Source: Mycolicibacterium llatzerense (GTDB lineage: Bacteria; Actinomycetota; Actinomycetes; Mycobacteriales; Mycobacteriaceae). From it: a stretch of 64,000 bases of DNA. A program made the translations under genes and the position numbers. Positions within the stretch are counted from its first letter, which is position 1. Each line of letters opens with the position of its first letter. A model generated the notes under the pieces. It saw only the letters and a program-made list of their open reading frames with translations. It did not search any database and was not told the DNA's origin. Below, one piece after another: positions 1 through 9,611 of this stretch. Where the stretch lies: the NCBI RefSeq assembly GCF_000878195.1, contig NZ_JXST01000007.1:62001-126000 (forward strand). Reading direction: 5' to 3'.

Positions 1-111
1 TTTTGGGATTGGCACGCCGGAGGTGCTCCTTGCCACCGTTTCACCCTTGGCTCCCAGAAACAATCGGTGCCAAATGCTGTGAACGCATGCGTCGCCGCGG
101 GGAACCGCTCG

Positions 112-1620
112 TCAGCGTCCGAGGACTTGAAAACCTTCCCATGCTTTCCGGCGGTCGGCGTGGGGGTCGTTGTCCACTCGCGAAGCGCGATCGAAGACGA
201 GGACCGGACGGGCGTCGCTGGTGTAGCGCGGCCAGCCGTCTCCTGGAACTCCGGTGCGTGCGAAAGCATCCCAGCGCCCTTGCATGTCGTCGCTCACGCG
301 TAGGGCCGAGCGGCGATCGGCTCCGGCGCTGAGTAGCCGACCGAGCGGCGTGCGGTAGGCGTCGAACACCGCAAGAAGCTCCGTCGCATGGGTGGCACCC
401 AGCCCGGCCCATTGCAGAGTTCGCGGGGCGAAGTCATAGCGGTACAGATATGTGGGGGCGTGCCGACTGTGGGAATCCGCGAGCTGCCACAGTGTCGATC
501 CGAATGTGAAGTCGGCCCCCAGTCGGATACAGGCATCGGGGGCCGGATATTCGGGATAGGCAGCAGTAATTCGCTCGCGACAGGTGGGTTCCGCTCCCGC
601 TAGTAACGCTTCGATCTTGGCTTCGTTCGTCGGGAGGAGTTTGAGGAAGCGAGTGAACAACCGGCCCTCGTCGGCGTTCGTACCGACGATCAGCGGCACA
701 CGGTACGCCTTGCCGTCGCGCATCGCTTGAATGGGCTCGGACGGTAGATAGTCGGTTCCGAATGTGCATCCCACCGGGTAACCGCCAGCAAGGTCCGATG
801 CACTCGTGGTGAGCAAGCGATCGAATGCATTCACCAGTTGAGCCGGACGCGCCGCCAACAGGAGGCGGGCGGGCTCCCGCTCGTCGGCGCAGAGAATGGA
901 TGCGAACTTGGCGGCGAACTCCGCGGCCAGCTCCTGGGAGCGGGATAGCGCGCCGGCCGGACTTTGTGAGATAGCCTGTGCGAAAAGCCCTTTAGCCGCT
1001 GGCACGGCCAGCAAAGTGGTAACGGCGTGCGCGCCCGCGCTCTCTCCGAAGATCGTCACGTTATCGGGATCGCCGCCGAATGCCGCGATGTTCTCGCGTA
1101 CCCACCTGAGCGCCGACACGAGGTCACGCAAGTAGAGGTTGTCGTCAATATGGATGTCTGCGGTGGACAGCGACGACAGGTCGACAGCCCCTAGCGCGCC
1201 GAGGCGGTAGTTTGTCGATACGTACACGCAACCGCTGCGGGCAAGCGACGCGCCATCATAGATCGGTGTCGCGGAACTGCCCAGGAAGTACGCCCCGCCG
1301 TGAATGAAGAACATCACGGGCAGAGGTCGGTCCGAGCCGCCGTCGGGTGCAACGACATTGAGGGTGAGGCAGTCCTCGCTCATGGGCTGGAACTTGCCCG
1401 GACCGACGATGGTGTATCGGCGGGGCTGTGGAGCGCAGTAGCGGAATCGGTGGCAGGGTCGGACGCCGTCCCACGCTTCGACCGGCTGGGGAGCCTTGAA
1501 CCGCAGCGCGCCGACTGGTGGCTTGGCGTAGGGAATGGAACGCCAGCGATTGACGCCGTCCCGCGTGAATCCTTCGATGGCGCCCGAGGTGAGTTCGGTG
1601 CGGACTGTCTTCGCTGGCAT
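112..1620 (-). CDS. Type B carboxylesterase
   Basis: A 502-residue alpha/beta-hydrolase of the carboxylesterase type B family, which hydrolyses carboxylic esters. The oxyanion-hole motif HGGAYFLGSS lies near residue 107, the nucleophile serine sits in GESAGAH near residue 194, the acidic residue is probably in NADEGRL, and the histidine is in GATHATELL. Length is normal for the family. No signal peptide is visible, so it is probably cytoplasmic. It runs away from the neighbouring AraC gene's 3' end and the 221 bp between them hold nothing I recognise. It may serve the adjacent catabolic genes, but that is inference from position only; the substrate cannot be told. Confidence 0.9.
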   Translation of the reverse strand: MPAKTVRTELTSGAIEGFTRDGVNRWRSIPYAKPPVGALRFKAPQPVEAWDGVRPCHRFRYCAPQPRRYTIVGPGKFQPMSEDCLTLNVVAPDGGSDRPLPVMFFIHGGAYFLGSSATPIYDGASLARSGCVYVSTNYRLGALGAVDLSSLSTADIHIDDNLYLRDLVSALRWVRENIAAFGGDPDNVTIFGESAGAHAVTTLLAVPAAKGLFAQAISQSPAGALSRSQELAAEFAAKFASILCADEREPARLLLAARPAQLVNAFDRLLTTSASDLAGGYPVGCTFGTDYLPSEPIQAMRDGKAYRVPLIVGTNADEGRLFTRFLKLLPTNEAKIEALLAGAEPTCRERITAAYPEYPAPDACIRLGADFTFGSTLWQLADSHSRHAPTYLYRYDFAPRTLQWAGLGATHATELLAVFDAYRTPLGRLLSAGADRRSALRVSDDMQGRWDAFARTGVPGDGWPRYTSDARPVLVFDRASRVDNDPHADRRKAWEGFQVLGR

Positions 1621-1841
1621 GTATCGACAATAGCGAATGACTATTCACACCAGCGCCCGGCTCTGCCGTTCAGTCGCCGTGTCGGGCACGGTTTGGCCTG
1701 CTACTGATGACTCACTCGACTTCGGTCAGCGGCCTCCACGGCCGTTCGGTGACGTCGTGGCTGATTCTTAAGCACCGGTTACATCTTTTCAGAAGAAGAA
1801 GCTACCCATGACCGGCTATCTCCGGGCGTGCGGGGACATCC

Positions 1842-2882
1842 TCAGCGTTGTGAGCGTCGGTACTCGCTCGGAGAGCGGCCGGTCCATCGCTTGAAGGCGT
1901 GTGAGAAGTTAGCAAGATCGCCGTATCCGAGCTCGGTCGCGATCTGGCTTGCCGACATTGATCGGGTGATTAACAGCATCATCGCGCTCTCCCGCAGACA
2001 CGACTGGCGCAACTCGCGAAAGGTGGTGCCCTCTTCGGCGAGCCGGCGTTTGAGTGTGCTGGTGGATACCGAGAGTTCGTCTGCGACCCGCTGGCAACTT
2101 CGCTGTCCGGGATCCTCGTCCAACAACCGTCTCACCTTCTTGGAGAAGGACGTGGCTCCGCTCTGCTCGTCGAGGGTCCGCCTCAGCTCGGCGACGGCGA
2201 GTCGATACGCAAGGGGATCGGAGAACCGGCACACTTCATTGAGCGCGTTGACGGGAACATGAAGGTAGGACATCGGTGCGTCAAAGAACAGGCGCCCGGC
2301 TAGTACCATCTCTGCCGCGAGTTTGTTCAGGGAGACCGGCGCTGACCAACTCAAGTGGAGCGTGACGGTCAGCGCGTCACTGACGAGCATGTCCAGCAGT
2401 CGTAACAACGCCAAGCCGGTATATGTGACTGCTAAGCAGTCCAGGGCCCGATCGCCTGTGTGCCCCCAGAGCCCGACGGTGAGACCTTGGTCGTTTGGAC
2501 GGAATTGTGCATTGATCGCCGTGGTGATCAACGGTAGATAGGTGAGCAGCTCGACGATCTCGGCTACCGAGCCTGCGCTGACCAGCGGGACGCTCAACGG
2601 GCCGAAAGATGTCAACTGTGCCTGTCCTGCAAACGAGAAGCCGAGCAGGGTTGCCCGGTCGACGTCTAGATCGGGGTACAGATCGCGAAACCACCGCAGT
2701 GGCGCCTGGACATCGTGCTGCATCAGCGTCGCCTCGTCGGTTCCCTCGCGCGCCATGATGGTGCGAAGCCGCGCGACGGCGTCCGGGTCGAGTGCCTGGC
2801 TCTCCAGCATTTGCACGAACGCGACCGGAGGCACACCGGCGTTGCTGAACTTCACCGATCGTGCCCCCTGAGCCCAATCCAC
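1842..2882 (-). CDS. AraC-family transcriptional regulator, VirS/OruR type
   Basis: A 346-residue regulator with the N-terminal arabinose-binding-like domain used by the VirS/OruR/ArgR-type AraC proteins and a C-terminal double helix-turn-helix (roughly residues 245-344). The second HTH shows the family pattern IATELGYGDLANFSHAFKRW followed by G-SPSEYRR. It begins with GTG and is divergent from the ferredoxin-P450 genes, the same layout as virS with mymA in M. tuberculosis. It is therefore the likely activator of that operon, responding to a hydrocarbon or fatty acid ligand (inference). A 14-bp palindrome lies in the shared promoter region. Confidence 0.92.
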   Translation of the reverse strand: MDWAQGARSVKFSNAGVPPVAFVQMLESQALDPDAVARLRTIMAREGTDEATLMQHDVQAPLRWFRDLYPDLDVDRATLLGFSFAGQAQLTSFGPLSVPLVSAGSVAEIVELLTYLPLITTAINAQFRPNDQGLTVGLWGHTGDRALDCLAVTYTGLALLRLLDMLVSDALTVTLHLSWSAPVSLNKLAAEMVLAGRLFFDAPMSYLHVPVNALNEVCRFSDPLAYRLAVAELRRTLDEQSGATSFSKKVRRLLDEDPGQRSCQRVADELSVSTSTLKRRLAEEGTTFRELRQSCLRESAMMLLITRSMSASQIATELGYGDLANFSHAFKRWTGRSPSEYRRSQR

Positions 2883-2918
2883 AAGTTCCTGATCCGCGCA
2901 AACATAGCGGAAGCGCTC

Positions 2919-2932
2919 GGATTGGACAATCC
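2919..2932. promoter_or_regulatory. Palindrome in AraC/ferredoxin divergent promoter
   Basis: GGATTG-GA-CAATCC is a perfect inverted repeat, 6 bp per arm, in the 95 bp between the divergent AraC gene and the ferredoxin gene. It is a possible operator or half of one. AraC proteins usually bind direct repeats, so the assignment is uncertain. Confidence 0.35.
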
Positions 2933-2977
2933 TGTTAACAAGTATTCACATTCAGGGCAACTTAAGAGGAGTCGGTA

Positions 2978-3298
2978 ATGGCCGTTGTCACTTTTGTCTC
3001 CCACGACGGCGACAAGCACCAGGTGCCTCTCGATGAAGGCCAGTCACTGATGCAGGTCGCGACCAACAATGCGGTACCCGGCATCGACGGCGACTGCGGA
3101 GGCGAAGCCGCGTGCGGCACCTGCCATGTGATCGTCGATCCGCAATGGACCGACAAGGTCGGCCTCTCCGGCCCCGCTGAAGAAGAGATGCTCGCGATGA
3201 ACCCGGAGCGTCACCCGACCTCCCGGCTGTCCTGTCAGATGCCGGTCTCCGAGGAGTGGGACGGCTTGATCGTCCAACTGCCCGAGTTCCAGATGTAA
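2978..3298 (+). CDS. [2Fe-2S] ferredoxin of the P450 system
   Basis: A 106-residue adrenodoxin/putidaredoxin-type ferredoxin. The cluster ligands are visible as C-x5-C-x2-C in DCGGEAACGTCH, with the fourth cysteine in RLSCQMP. It should carry electrons from the FAD reductase two genes downstream to the P450 immediately downstream. The ATG is preceded by the ribosome binding site AAGAGGAG with suitable spacing. It is the first gene of the operon, 26 bp ahead of the P450. The ferredoxin-CYP153-reductase order matches the described Mycobacterium alkane hydroxylase operons. Confidence 0.95.
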   Translation: MAVVTFVSHDGDKHQVPLDEGQSLMQVATNNAVPGIDGDCGGEAACGTCHVIVDPQWTDKVGLSGPAEEEMLAMNPERHPTSRLSCQMPVSEEWDGLIVQLPEFQM

Positions 3299-3324
3299 TG
3301 ACGAGCGAAAAGGAATAAGACGTA

Positions 3325-4713
3325 ATGAAGGTTTCTGAAGCAATCACCGAGAAAGTTCAGGCGACCATCCCGATCGACCTGCAGATTCAAGGTGCACACC
3401 TGTATGACAAGACCCGGCGTTTGGTGACCGGAACGAACGGCAAGAAGATCTTCGTCGAGAGCCTCCTCCCGCCGGTCGAGGACGTCGAACTCGCCGACAT
3501 CGACCTCAGCAACCCTTTCCTCTATCGTCAGGGGCTCTGGCAGTCGTACTACGAGCGCCTGCGCAACGAAGCTCCGGTCCACTACCAGCCCAACAGTCCG
3601 TTCGGTCCGTTCTGGTCGGTCACGCGGCATGCCGACATCGTGACCGTCGAGAAGAACCATGAGGTCTTCTCCTCCGAGCCGTTCATCGTCATCGGGTCCC
3701 CCCCTCGTTTCCTGGATGTCGCGATGTTCATCGCGATGGATCCGCCACGCCACGACAGGCAGCGGGCCGCCGTCCAAGGGGTGGTCGCGCCCAAGAACCT
3801 GCGTGAGATGGAGGGGCTGATCCGCTCGCGCGTCCAGGAGGTGCTGGACGATCTGCCCCTGGATCAGCCGTTCGACTGGGTGCAGAATGTCTCGATCGAG
3901 CTGACCGCTCGGATGCTTGCGACCCTCCTGGACTTCCCGTACGAGCAGCGTCGCAAGCTCGTCGAGTGGTCAGATCTGGCAACCTCGATGGAGCAGGCCA
4001 ATGGCGGTCCCTCGGACCTTGACGAGACGTTCGCAGGCATGCGCGATATGGCGCGGGGTCTCAGCGAGCACTGGCACGACAAGGCGGCCCGGACCGCTGC
4101 CGGGGAGGAACCCGGCTTCGATCTGATCACCATGTTGCAGAGCAACGAGAGCACCAAGGATCTGATCAAACGACCGATGGAGTTCTTGGGCAACCTCGTG
4201 CTGCTGATCGTCGGAGGCAACGACACCACCCGGAACTCGATGAGCGGCGGTGTTCTCGCGTTGAACCGGTACCCGGACCAGTTCGAGAAGCTGAAGGCCA
4301 ACCCCGACCTGATCCCCAACATGAACTCGGAGATCATTCGGTGGCAGACGCCGCTGGCCTATATGCGCCGGATCGCCACGGCCGACACCATGCTCAACGG
4401 GCAGTTCATTCGCAAGGGCGACAAGGTGGTGATGTGGTACGCCTCGGGCAACCGCGACGAGCGCGTATTCGATCAGCCCGACGACTTCATCATCGACCGG
4501 GCCAACGCCCGCAACCACATCTCCTTCGGCTTCGGTGTCCACCGTTGCATGGGCAACCGGCTGGCCGAGCTGCAGCTGCGGATTCTCTGGGAGGAGCTGC
4601 TTCCTCGCTTCGAGAACATCGAGGTCGTCGGCGAACCCGAGTACGTGCAGTCCAACTTCGTGAGGGGTATCAGCAAGCTGATGGTCCGCCTCACCCCGAA
4701 ATCCGACGCATGA
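3325..4713 (+). CDS. Cytochrome P450, CYP153 type (terminal alkane hydroxylase)
   Basis: A 462-residue soluble P450. The I-helix oxygen-binding motif GGNDTTRNS lies near residue 297 and the haem-binding loop FGFGVHRCMGNRLAE puts the thiolate cysteine at residue 408. EIIRWQTPL and the YASGNRDE segment are characteristic of CYP153, a family that hydroxylates the terminal carbon of medium-chain alkanes and some fatty acids. The N-terminus is longer than in CYP153A6. It overlaps the reductase gene by ATGA, so translation is coupled. Substrate range cannot be read from sequence; a relative acting on other aliphatic chains is possible. Confidence 0.92.
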   Translation: MKVSEAITEKVQATIPIDLQIQGAHLYDKTRRLVTGTNGKKIFVESLLPPVEDVELADIDLSNPFLYRQGLWQSYYERLRNEAPVHYQPNSPFGPFWSVTRHADIVTVEKNHEVFSSEPFIVIGSPPRFLDVAMFIAMDPPRHDRQRAAVQGVVAPKNLREMEGLIRSRVQEVLDDLPLDQPFDWVQNVSIELTARMLATLLDFPYEQRRKLVEWSDLATSMEQANGGPSDLDETFAGMRDMARGLSEHWHDKAARTAAGEEPGFDLITMLQSNESTKDLIKRPMEFLGNLVLLIVGGNDTTRNSMSGGVLALNRYPDQFEKLKANPDLIPNMNSEIIRWQTPLAYMRRIATADTMLNGQFIRKGDKVVMWYASGNRDERVFDQPDDFIIDRANARNHISFGFGVHRCMGNRLAELQLRILWEELLPRFENIEVVGEPEYVQSNFVRGISKLMVRLTPKSDA

Positions 4714-5912
4714 CATTGGAGCGGGCGCTCATCGTCGGGGCCAGCCATGCCGGGGCCCAACTCTCGGCCAGTCTGCGCCAGGAAGGGTGGACCGGTGAGA
4801 TCGTCCTCGTCGGCGACGAGTCGGCGCTGCCCTACCAACGCCCTCCGCTGTCGAAGGCATACCTGGCCGGCAAGTGCACCCTCGAGGAGCTCGCGATCCG
4901 CAGCGCCGAGTTCTACACCAAGCAGCGAATCCAACTCCTGGATGCGACGGTGGAGGCGGTCGACCGTGCGGCGGGCCACCTCTCGCTGAGCACCGGCGAG
5001 TCGCTGCCCTACGACAGGCTCGCGCTGTGCACGGGCGCCCGCCCTCGTCGGCTCCCCACCCCGGGAGCCGACCTGGCCGGAGTCTTCTACCTACGCACCG
5101 CGGCGGACGTCGAGAAGATCCGAGACGCCACCAGACCGGGGCGTCGAGCCGTGATCGTCGGCGGCGGCTACATCGGACTGGAGACGGCCGCCTCGTTGCG
5201 TGCGTTGGGCCTGGAGGTCACCGTGCTCGAGGCGACCGAGCGTGTCCTCGAACGGGTCACCGCCCCGGAGGTATCGGCGTTCTTCGACCGGATCCACCGG
5301 GAGGAGGGCGTCAACATCCGGACGGGTGCGCTGGTCGAGGCTCTGTCCGGCGACGGCAGGGTCCGCGAAGTAGTCCTGGCCGGTGGTGAATCGATTCCCG
5401 CCGACCTCGTCATCGTCGGCATCGGCGTCGAGCCGAACACTGAGCTCGCCGCCGCCGCGGGCTTGGTCGTCGACAACGGCGTCGTGATCGACGACCAGGC
5501 CCGGACCAGCGACCCCGCGATCGTGGCCGCCGGGGACTGCGTCAGCCACGACATGGCCCGTTACGGGCGCCGCATACGCCTGGAGTCCGTGCCCAGCGCG
5601 GCCGAGCAGGCCAAAGTCGCCGCGGCGACCATCTGCGGGAAGTCCAAGACGATAGCGGCGCTGCCCTGGTTCTGGTCAGATCAATACGACCTCAAGCTCC
5701 AGATCGCCGGTCTTAACACCGGCTACGACGAGGTCGTCCTCAGCGGCGACCCGACCCGGGACCGCGACTTCACCTGCTTCTACCTGCGCGCCGGCGAGCT
5801 CATCGCCGCCGACTGCGTCAACCGCCCCCGCGACTTCATGTTCAGCAAGCGGGTCATCACGCAGCAGGTCCCCGTCGACCGGGCCGAACTGGTGCTCGCC
5901 GGCTCGGCCTGA
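4710..5912 (+). CDS. FAD-dependent ferredoxin reductase
   Basis: A 400-residue pyridine-nucleotide-disulphide-type oxidoreductase of the putidaredoxin reductase/rubredoxin reductase family. The FAD fold begins with IVGASHAGAQL near residue 7 and the NAD(P)H fold is marked by VIVGGGYIGLETA in the middle; the second FAD contact is TSDPAIVAAGDC. It passes electrons from NAD(P)H to the ferredoxin for the P450. Its ATG overlaps the P450 stop codon (ATGA). An upstream in-frame extension into the P450 gene is spurious. About 200 bp without a gene follow before the SCP2 gene. Confidence 0.95.
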   Translation: MTLERALIVGASHAGAQLSASLRQEGWTGEIVLVGDESALPYQRPPLSKAYLAGKCTLEELAIRSAEFYTKQRIQLLDATVEAVDRAAGHLSLSTGESLPYDRLALCTGARPRRLPTPGADLAGVFYLRTAADVEKIRDATRPGRRAVIVGGGYIGLETAASLRALGLEVTVLEATERVLERVTAPEVSAFFDRIHREEGVNIRTGALVEALSGDGRVREVVLAGGESIPADLVIVGIGVEPNTELAAAAGLVVDNGVVIDDQARTSDPAIVAAGDCVSHDMARYGRRIRLESVPSAAEQAKVAAATICGKSKTIAALPWFWSDQYDLKLQIAGLNTGYDEVVLSGDPTRDRDFTCFYLRAGELIAADCVNRPRDFMFSKRVITQQVPVDRAELVLAGSA

Positions 5913-6111
5913 GGCGAAGACCCCGCCGCTGCGCGGCCGCCCCGCCTCGTGCGGACCCCGGTCGTACGCCCGCGTTCTGGGCGGCGTCCGGCATGAGGAC
6001 CGAGTGGGGTTTGCGAAGCGGTGTGACGGTTTACTATCCAGTGAGGGCATCGTGATGGAGTCGATGCTCGCGATATTTTAATGCTGACAACGAGATTGGT
6101 GGAGGTTGACG

Positions 6112-6522
6112 ATGGCGGTTTTCAAGGATGAGGACGAGGTCTATACCTTTCTGGCTGGAATCTTTCGGCGGGGCCTGGAGAAGGAAGGGCTGGCCGATAA
6201 GCTCGTGAGTTCGGGTGTGGTGTTGCGGGTGCACTACACCGATCCGGACGCAGTGGTGACAGTGGACATGGCGAACAAGGTGGTGGAGACGGGTGCGGAC
6301 AGCACCGCGGTGCCCAATGTCGAGCTGTTCATGTCGGCAGACACCGGGAACAAGTTCTGGTTGGGCAAGGTGAACCTGACGATGGCGATGGCCAGGGGAA
6401 CGGTGCGCGCAAAGGGCCCGGCGGCGAAGCTGATCAAAATGATCCCGCAGGCCAAGAACCTGTTCCCGGAGTACCGGTTGCTGTTGCAGAACGAGAATCG
6501 GCAGGACCTCATCGATGCGTGA
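6112..6522 (+). CDS. SCP2 sterol-carrier domain protein
   Basis: A protein of 136 residues that is essentially one SCP2 domain, a hydrophobic-ligand carrier fold. ATG 6112 is chosen over TTG 6106 because GGTGGAGG ends six bases before it. Such small SCP2 proteins occur beside hydrocarbon and steroid catabolic genes and may present lipophilic substrate or product to the enzymes; that role is inferred from context. It lies 36 bp before the acyl-CoA ligase and is probably cotranscribed with it. Confidence 0.85.
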   Translation: MAVFKDEDEVYTFLAGIFRRGLEKEGLADKLVSSGVVLRVHYTDPDAVVTVDMANKVVETGADSTAVPNVELFMSADTGNKFWLGKVNLTMAMARGTVRAKGPAAKLIKMIPQAKNLFPEYRLLLQNENRQDLIDA

Positions 6523-6558
6523 ACGACGCTTCACCGCGGGCTGCAGGACGGGCGTGCG

Positions 6559-8187
6559 ATGAAGAGCACCATGCAGGATGTTCCGTTGACGGTGGCCGGG
6601 ATCGTGCGCCACGCCTCGACGATCCACGGCGATCGCGATGTGCTGACGGCGCGAGGGCCCGGACAGATCTCTCGGGTGTCCTACCGCGAGGTGGGGGAGC
6701 GCGCGGCACGGCTGGCGAATGCGTTGCGCGAGATCGGCATTCGTGGAGACGAGCGTGTCGCGACGCTGCAGTGGAGCAACCAGGAGCATCTGGATGCCTA
6801 CGCGGCGGTGCCGTCGATGGGCGCGGTGCTGCACACGTTGAACCTGCGGCTGCCGCCGGACCAGCTGACGTGGATCGCCAATCACGCCGATGATCGGGTG
6901 ATCATCGTCGACGGTACGGTGCTGGGCCTGTTGGCGACGGCGTTGCCGTCGATGACCTCGGTCCGCACGGTGCTGGTGACCGGCACGGGTGACCTCGCCG
7001 CGGTCCAGGGGTGCGGCAAGGACGTCCTTCGGTACGACGACGTGGTGGCCGACCAGCCGAGCACGTTCGACTGGCCCGACGTCGACGAGCAGTCGGCCGC
7101 CGCGATGTGCTACACCAGCGGTACCACCGGGCACCCGAAGGGCGTTGTCTACAGTCATCGTTCGACGTGGTTGCACTCTCAGGCGGCGTGCACCACGAAT
7201 GCCTTGGGCATCGGTCCTGACGACACGGTGTTGGCGATCGTTCCGATGTTCCACGCCAACGCGTGGGGGCTCCCGTACGCGGCGATGATGGCGGGCGCGC
7301 AGCTTCTGCTGCCCGACCGTTTCCTGCAGGCGGCGCCCTTGGTGGAGATGATCGAGGCCGCGCGCCCGACGATGGCGGGCGCTGTGCCGACGATCTGGAC
7401 CGACGTTCTGCACTATCTTCGCGACAATCCCGGCCACGACGTGAGTTCGCTGAAGATGGTGGCCTGCGGTGGTTCGGCGGTTCCGCGGTCGTTGATGACC
7501 GCCTATGACGAGCTGGGCGTCCGCATTGTGCAGGCCTGGGGGATGACCGAGACGTCCCCGCTGGCCGCGGTCGCATTGCCGCGGAACAGCGACACCCCGG
7601 AGAGGTCCCTTTACCTGCGCGGAACCCAGGGCCGAGTGGTGGCCGGTGTGCAAGCCCGCATCGTCGACGACGCCGGCGCCGAGCAGCCCTGGGACGGAAA
7701 GTCGGTGGGGGAGATTCAGATCCGCGGCCCGTGGATCACCGGGTCGTATTACGAGCATGACACTTCGGCGGTGTCGCCGGACGGGTGGTTGCGCACCGGA
7801 GACGTCGGGACGATCAGCCCGGATGCGTTCATCACGCTGACCGACCGTTCCAAGGACGTCATCAAGTCCGGGGGCGAATGGATCTCCTCGGTGGAGCTGG
7901 AGAACGATTTGGCCGCTCACCCTGCGGTGCGCACCGCCACCGTGATCGGGGTTCCCGATGACAAGTGGCAGGAACGACCGCTGGCGGTGGTCGTCCTGGC
8001 TGCCGACCGCACCGCCACCGCCGCGGAATTGACCGAGTTCCTCCGTCCGCGGGTGGCCAAGTGGTGGCTACCGGAACGGTGGGCGTTCGTCACCGACATT
8101 CCGCTGACCTCGACCGGCAAGTTCGACAAGAAGAAGCTGCGCCGCCAGTACGCCGACGGTGATCTCACCGTCGAGACACTGGCGTGA
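6559..8187 (+). CDS. Medium/long-chain fatty acyl-CoA ligase (AlkK-like)
   Basis: A 542-residue member of the ANL adenylate-forming family. The AMP-binding P-loop is YTSGTTGHPKG, the adenine-binding motif appears as QAWGMTETSPL, the hinge as WLRTGDVG, and the C-terminal catalytic lysine region as LTSTGKFDKKKLR. It resembles AlkK-type ligases, which activate medium-chain fatty acids to acyl-CoA for beta-oxidation. In this operon it would handle the acid derived from CYP153 and alcohol dehydrogenase action. The position is analogous to fadD13 in the M. tuberculosis mymA operon. Chain-length specificity is not known. Confidence 0.93.
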   Translation: MKSTMQDVPLTVAGIVRHASTIHGDRDVLTARGPGQISRVSYREVGERAARLANALREIGIRGDERVATLQWSNQEHLDAYAAVPSMGAVLHTLNLRLPPDQLTWIANHADDRVIIVDGTVLGLLATALPSMTSVRTVLVTGTGDLAAVQGCGKDVLRYDDVVADQPSTFDWPDVDEQSAAAMCYTSGTTGHPKGVVYSHRSTWLHSQAACTTNALGIGPDDTVLAIVPMFHANAWGLPYAAMMAGAQLLLPDRFLQAAPLVEMIEAARPTMAGAVPTIWTDVLHYLRDNPGHDVSSLKMVACGGSAVPRSLMTAYDELGVRIVQAWGMTETSPLAAVALPRNSDTPERSLYLRGTQGRVVAGVQARIVDDAGAEQPWDGKSVGEIQIRGPWITGSYYEHDTSAVSPDGWLRTGDVGTISPDAFITLTDRSKDVIKSGGEWISSVELENDLAAHPAVRTATVIGVPDDKWQERPLAVVVLAADRTATAAELTEFLRPRVAKWWLPERWAFVTDIPLTSTGKFDKKKLRRQYADGDLTVETLA

Positions 8188-8233
8188 ATCATCAATCCAC
8201 TGCGACCGAAACATCGATGTTAAGGAGACACAT

Positions 8234-9340
8234 ATGAAGACACGCGCTGCAGTGCTCTGGGGCCTGGGAGAGAAGTGGGAGGTCGAGGAGGTCGAGTTGG
8301 ATCCGCCCGGCCCCGATGAGGTGCTGGTCCGGTTGACCGCGACCGGGTTGTGCCATTCAGATGAGCACCTCGTGACCGGTGACCTGCCCATTCCGCTGCC
8401 CGTCGTCGGTGGCCACGAGGGTGCCGGCACCGTGGTCGAAGTGGGTGCGGGTGTCGAGAACGTCGCCGAGGGCGATTCGGTGATCCTGACGTTCCTGCCG
8501 TCGTGTGGGCACTGTTCCTATTGCGCGCGGGGGATGGGCAACATGTGCGACTTGGGTGCGGCGCTCATGATGGGACCCCAGATCGACGGGACGTACCGTT
8601 TCCATGCCCGCGGTGAGGACGTCGGCCAGATGTGCCTGCTGGGCACGTTCTCGGAATACACCGTGGTCCCCAAGGCGTCTCTGGTCAAAATCGACCAGGG
8701 GACACCGCTGGACAAGGCGGCGTTGATCGGGTGTGGTGTGACGACCGGGTACGGGTCGGCGGTGCGCACCGGTGAGGTGCGTGCCGGGGACACCGTGGTG
8801 GTGATCGGAGCCGGTGGCATCGGTATGAATGCGATTCAGGGTGCCCGCATCGCGGGCGCGTTGAACATCGTGGCTGTCGATCCGGTGGCGTTCAAGCGTG
8901 AACAAGCCGGTGGTTTCGGTGCGACGCATGCCGTTGGCACGGTCGACGAGGCCTGGTCACTGATCAGTGACATCACCCGCGGCAAACTCGCCGATGTCTG
9001 CGTGTTGACCACCGATGTCGCCGAAGGGTCCTACATCGGTGAGGCGCTGTCCTTGGTCGGTAAACGCGGTCGTGTGGTCGTTACCGCGATCGGGCACCCC
9101 GAAGACACATCGATGTCGGGTTCACTGCTGGAATTAACGCTGTATGAAAAGCAGATCCGCGGCGCCCTCTACGGCTCGTCCAACGCCGCCCACGACATCC
9201 CGCGGCTCGTCGAACTCTACAACTCCGGACACCTCAAACTCGACGAGCTGATCACCCGTGAGTACACCCTCGATCAGATCAACGAGGGCTACGACGACAT
9301 GCGGTCAGGCCGCAACATCCGAGGACTCATCCGATTCTGA
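8234..9340 (+). CDS. adhD: NDMA-dependent-type zinc alcohol dehydrogenase (AdhD-like)
   Basis: A 368-residue MDR alcohol dehydrogenase. The catalytic zinc ligands are in GLCHSDEH and GGHEGAG, the structural zinc lobe is C-x2-C-x2-C-x7-C starting at PSCGHCSYC, and the nucleotide-binding turn is GAGGIGMNAIQGA. It resembles the NDMA-dependent alcohol dehydrogenases with tightly bound NAD and the AdhD protein of the M. tuberculosis mymA operon. ATG 8234 has AAGGAG seven bases upstream; upstream in-frame codons lack a site. It would oxidise the alcohol formed by the P450. It closes the presumed operon; 271 bp without a gene follow. Confidence 0.93.
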   Translation: MKTRAAVLWGLGEKWEVEEVELDPPGPDEVLVRLTATGLCHSDEHLVTGDLPIPLPVVGGHEGAGTVVEVGAGVENVAEGDSVILTFLPSCGHCSYCARGMGNMCDLGAALMMGPQIDGTYRFHARGEDVGQMCLLGTFSEYTVVPKASLVKIDQGTPLDKAALIGCGVTTGYGSAVRTGEVRAGDTVVVIGAGGIGMNAIQGARIAGALNIVAVDPVAFKREQAGGFGATHAVGTVDEAWSLISDITRGKLADVCVLTTDVAEGSYIGEALSLVGKRGRVVVTAIGHPEDTSMSGSLLELTLYEKQIRGALYGSSNAAHDIPRLVELYNSGHLKLDELITREYTLDQINEGYDDMRSGRNIRGLIRF

Positions 9341-9611
9341 CAGAGCACCCAAAGCAGGGAAGCGCAAAACGGCACCAAGCGAGCTCAGTACAACGATGGC
9401 GATGCTGCGGGTCAGGGGCTCTCACCGTTGACGCTTCGATGCGGGATAGCGATCGAAAGCAATGTTTCCCATAGTCATAGGCGCTCGAGCTGCGCGGGTG
9501 AGATTGGCTGCGGTCGAACAGTTCTGGCACCTACCGCCAGCCGGGACGCCTTGATGGTATGTAGCTTTCGATGAGTGTTAACAGTGCTATTGGATAAGAG
9601 AGGAAGCGGCG

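Noticed and set aside
6034..7920. A 628-codon open frame on the minus strand across the acyl-CoA ligase
   Set aside because: It is the shadow of the high-GC ligase gene; its product is arginine/histidine-rich and resembles nothing.
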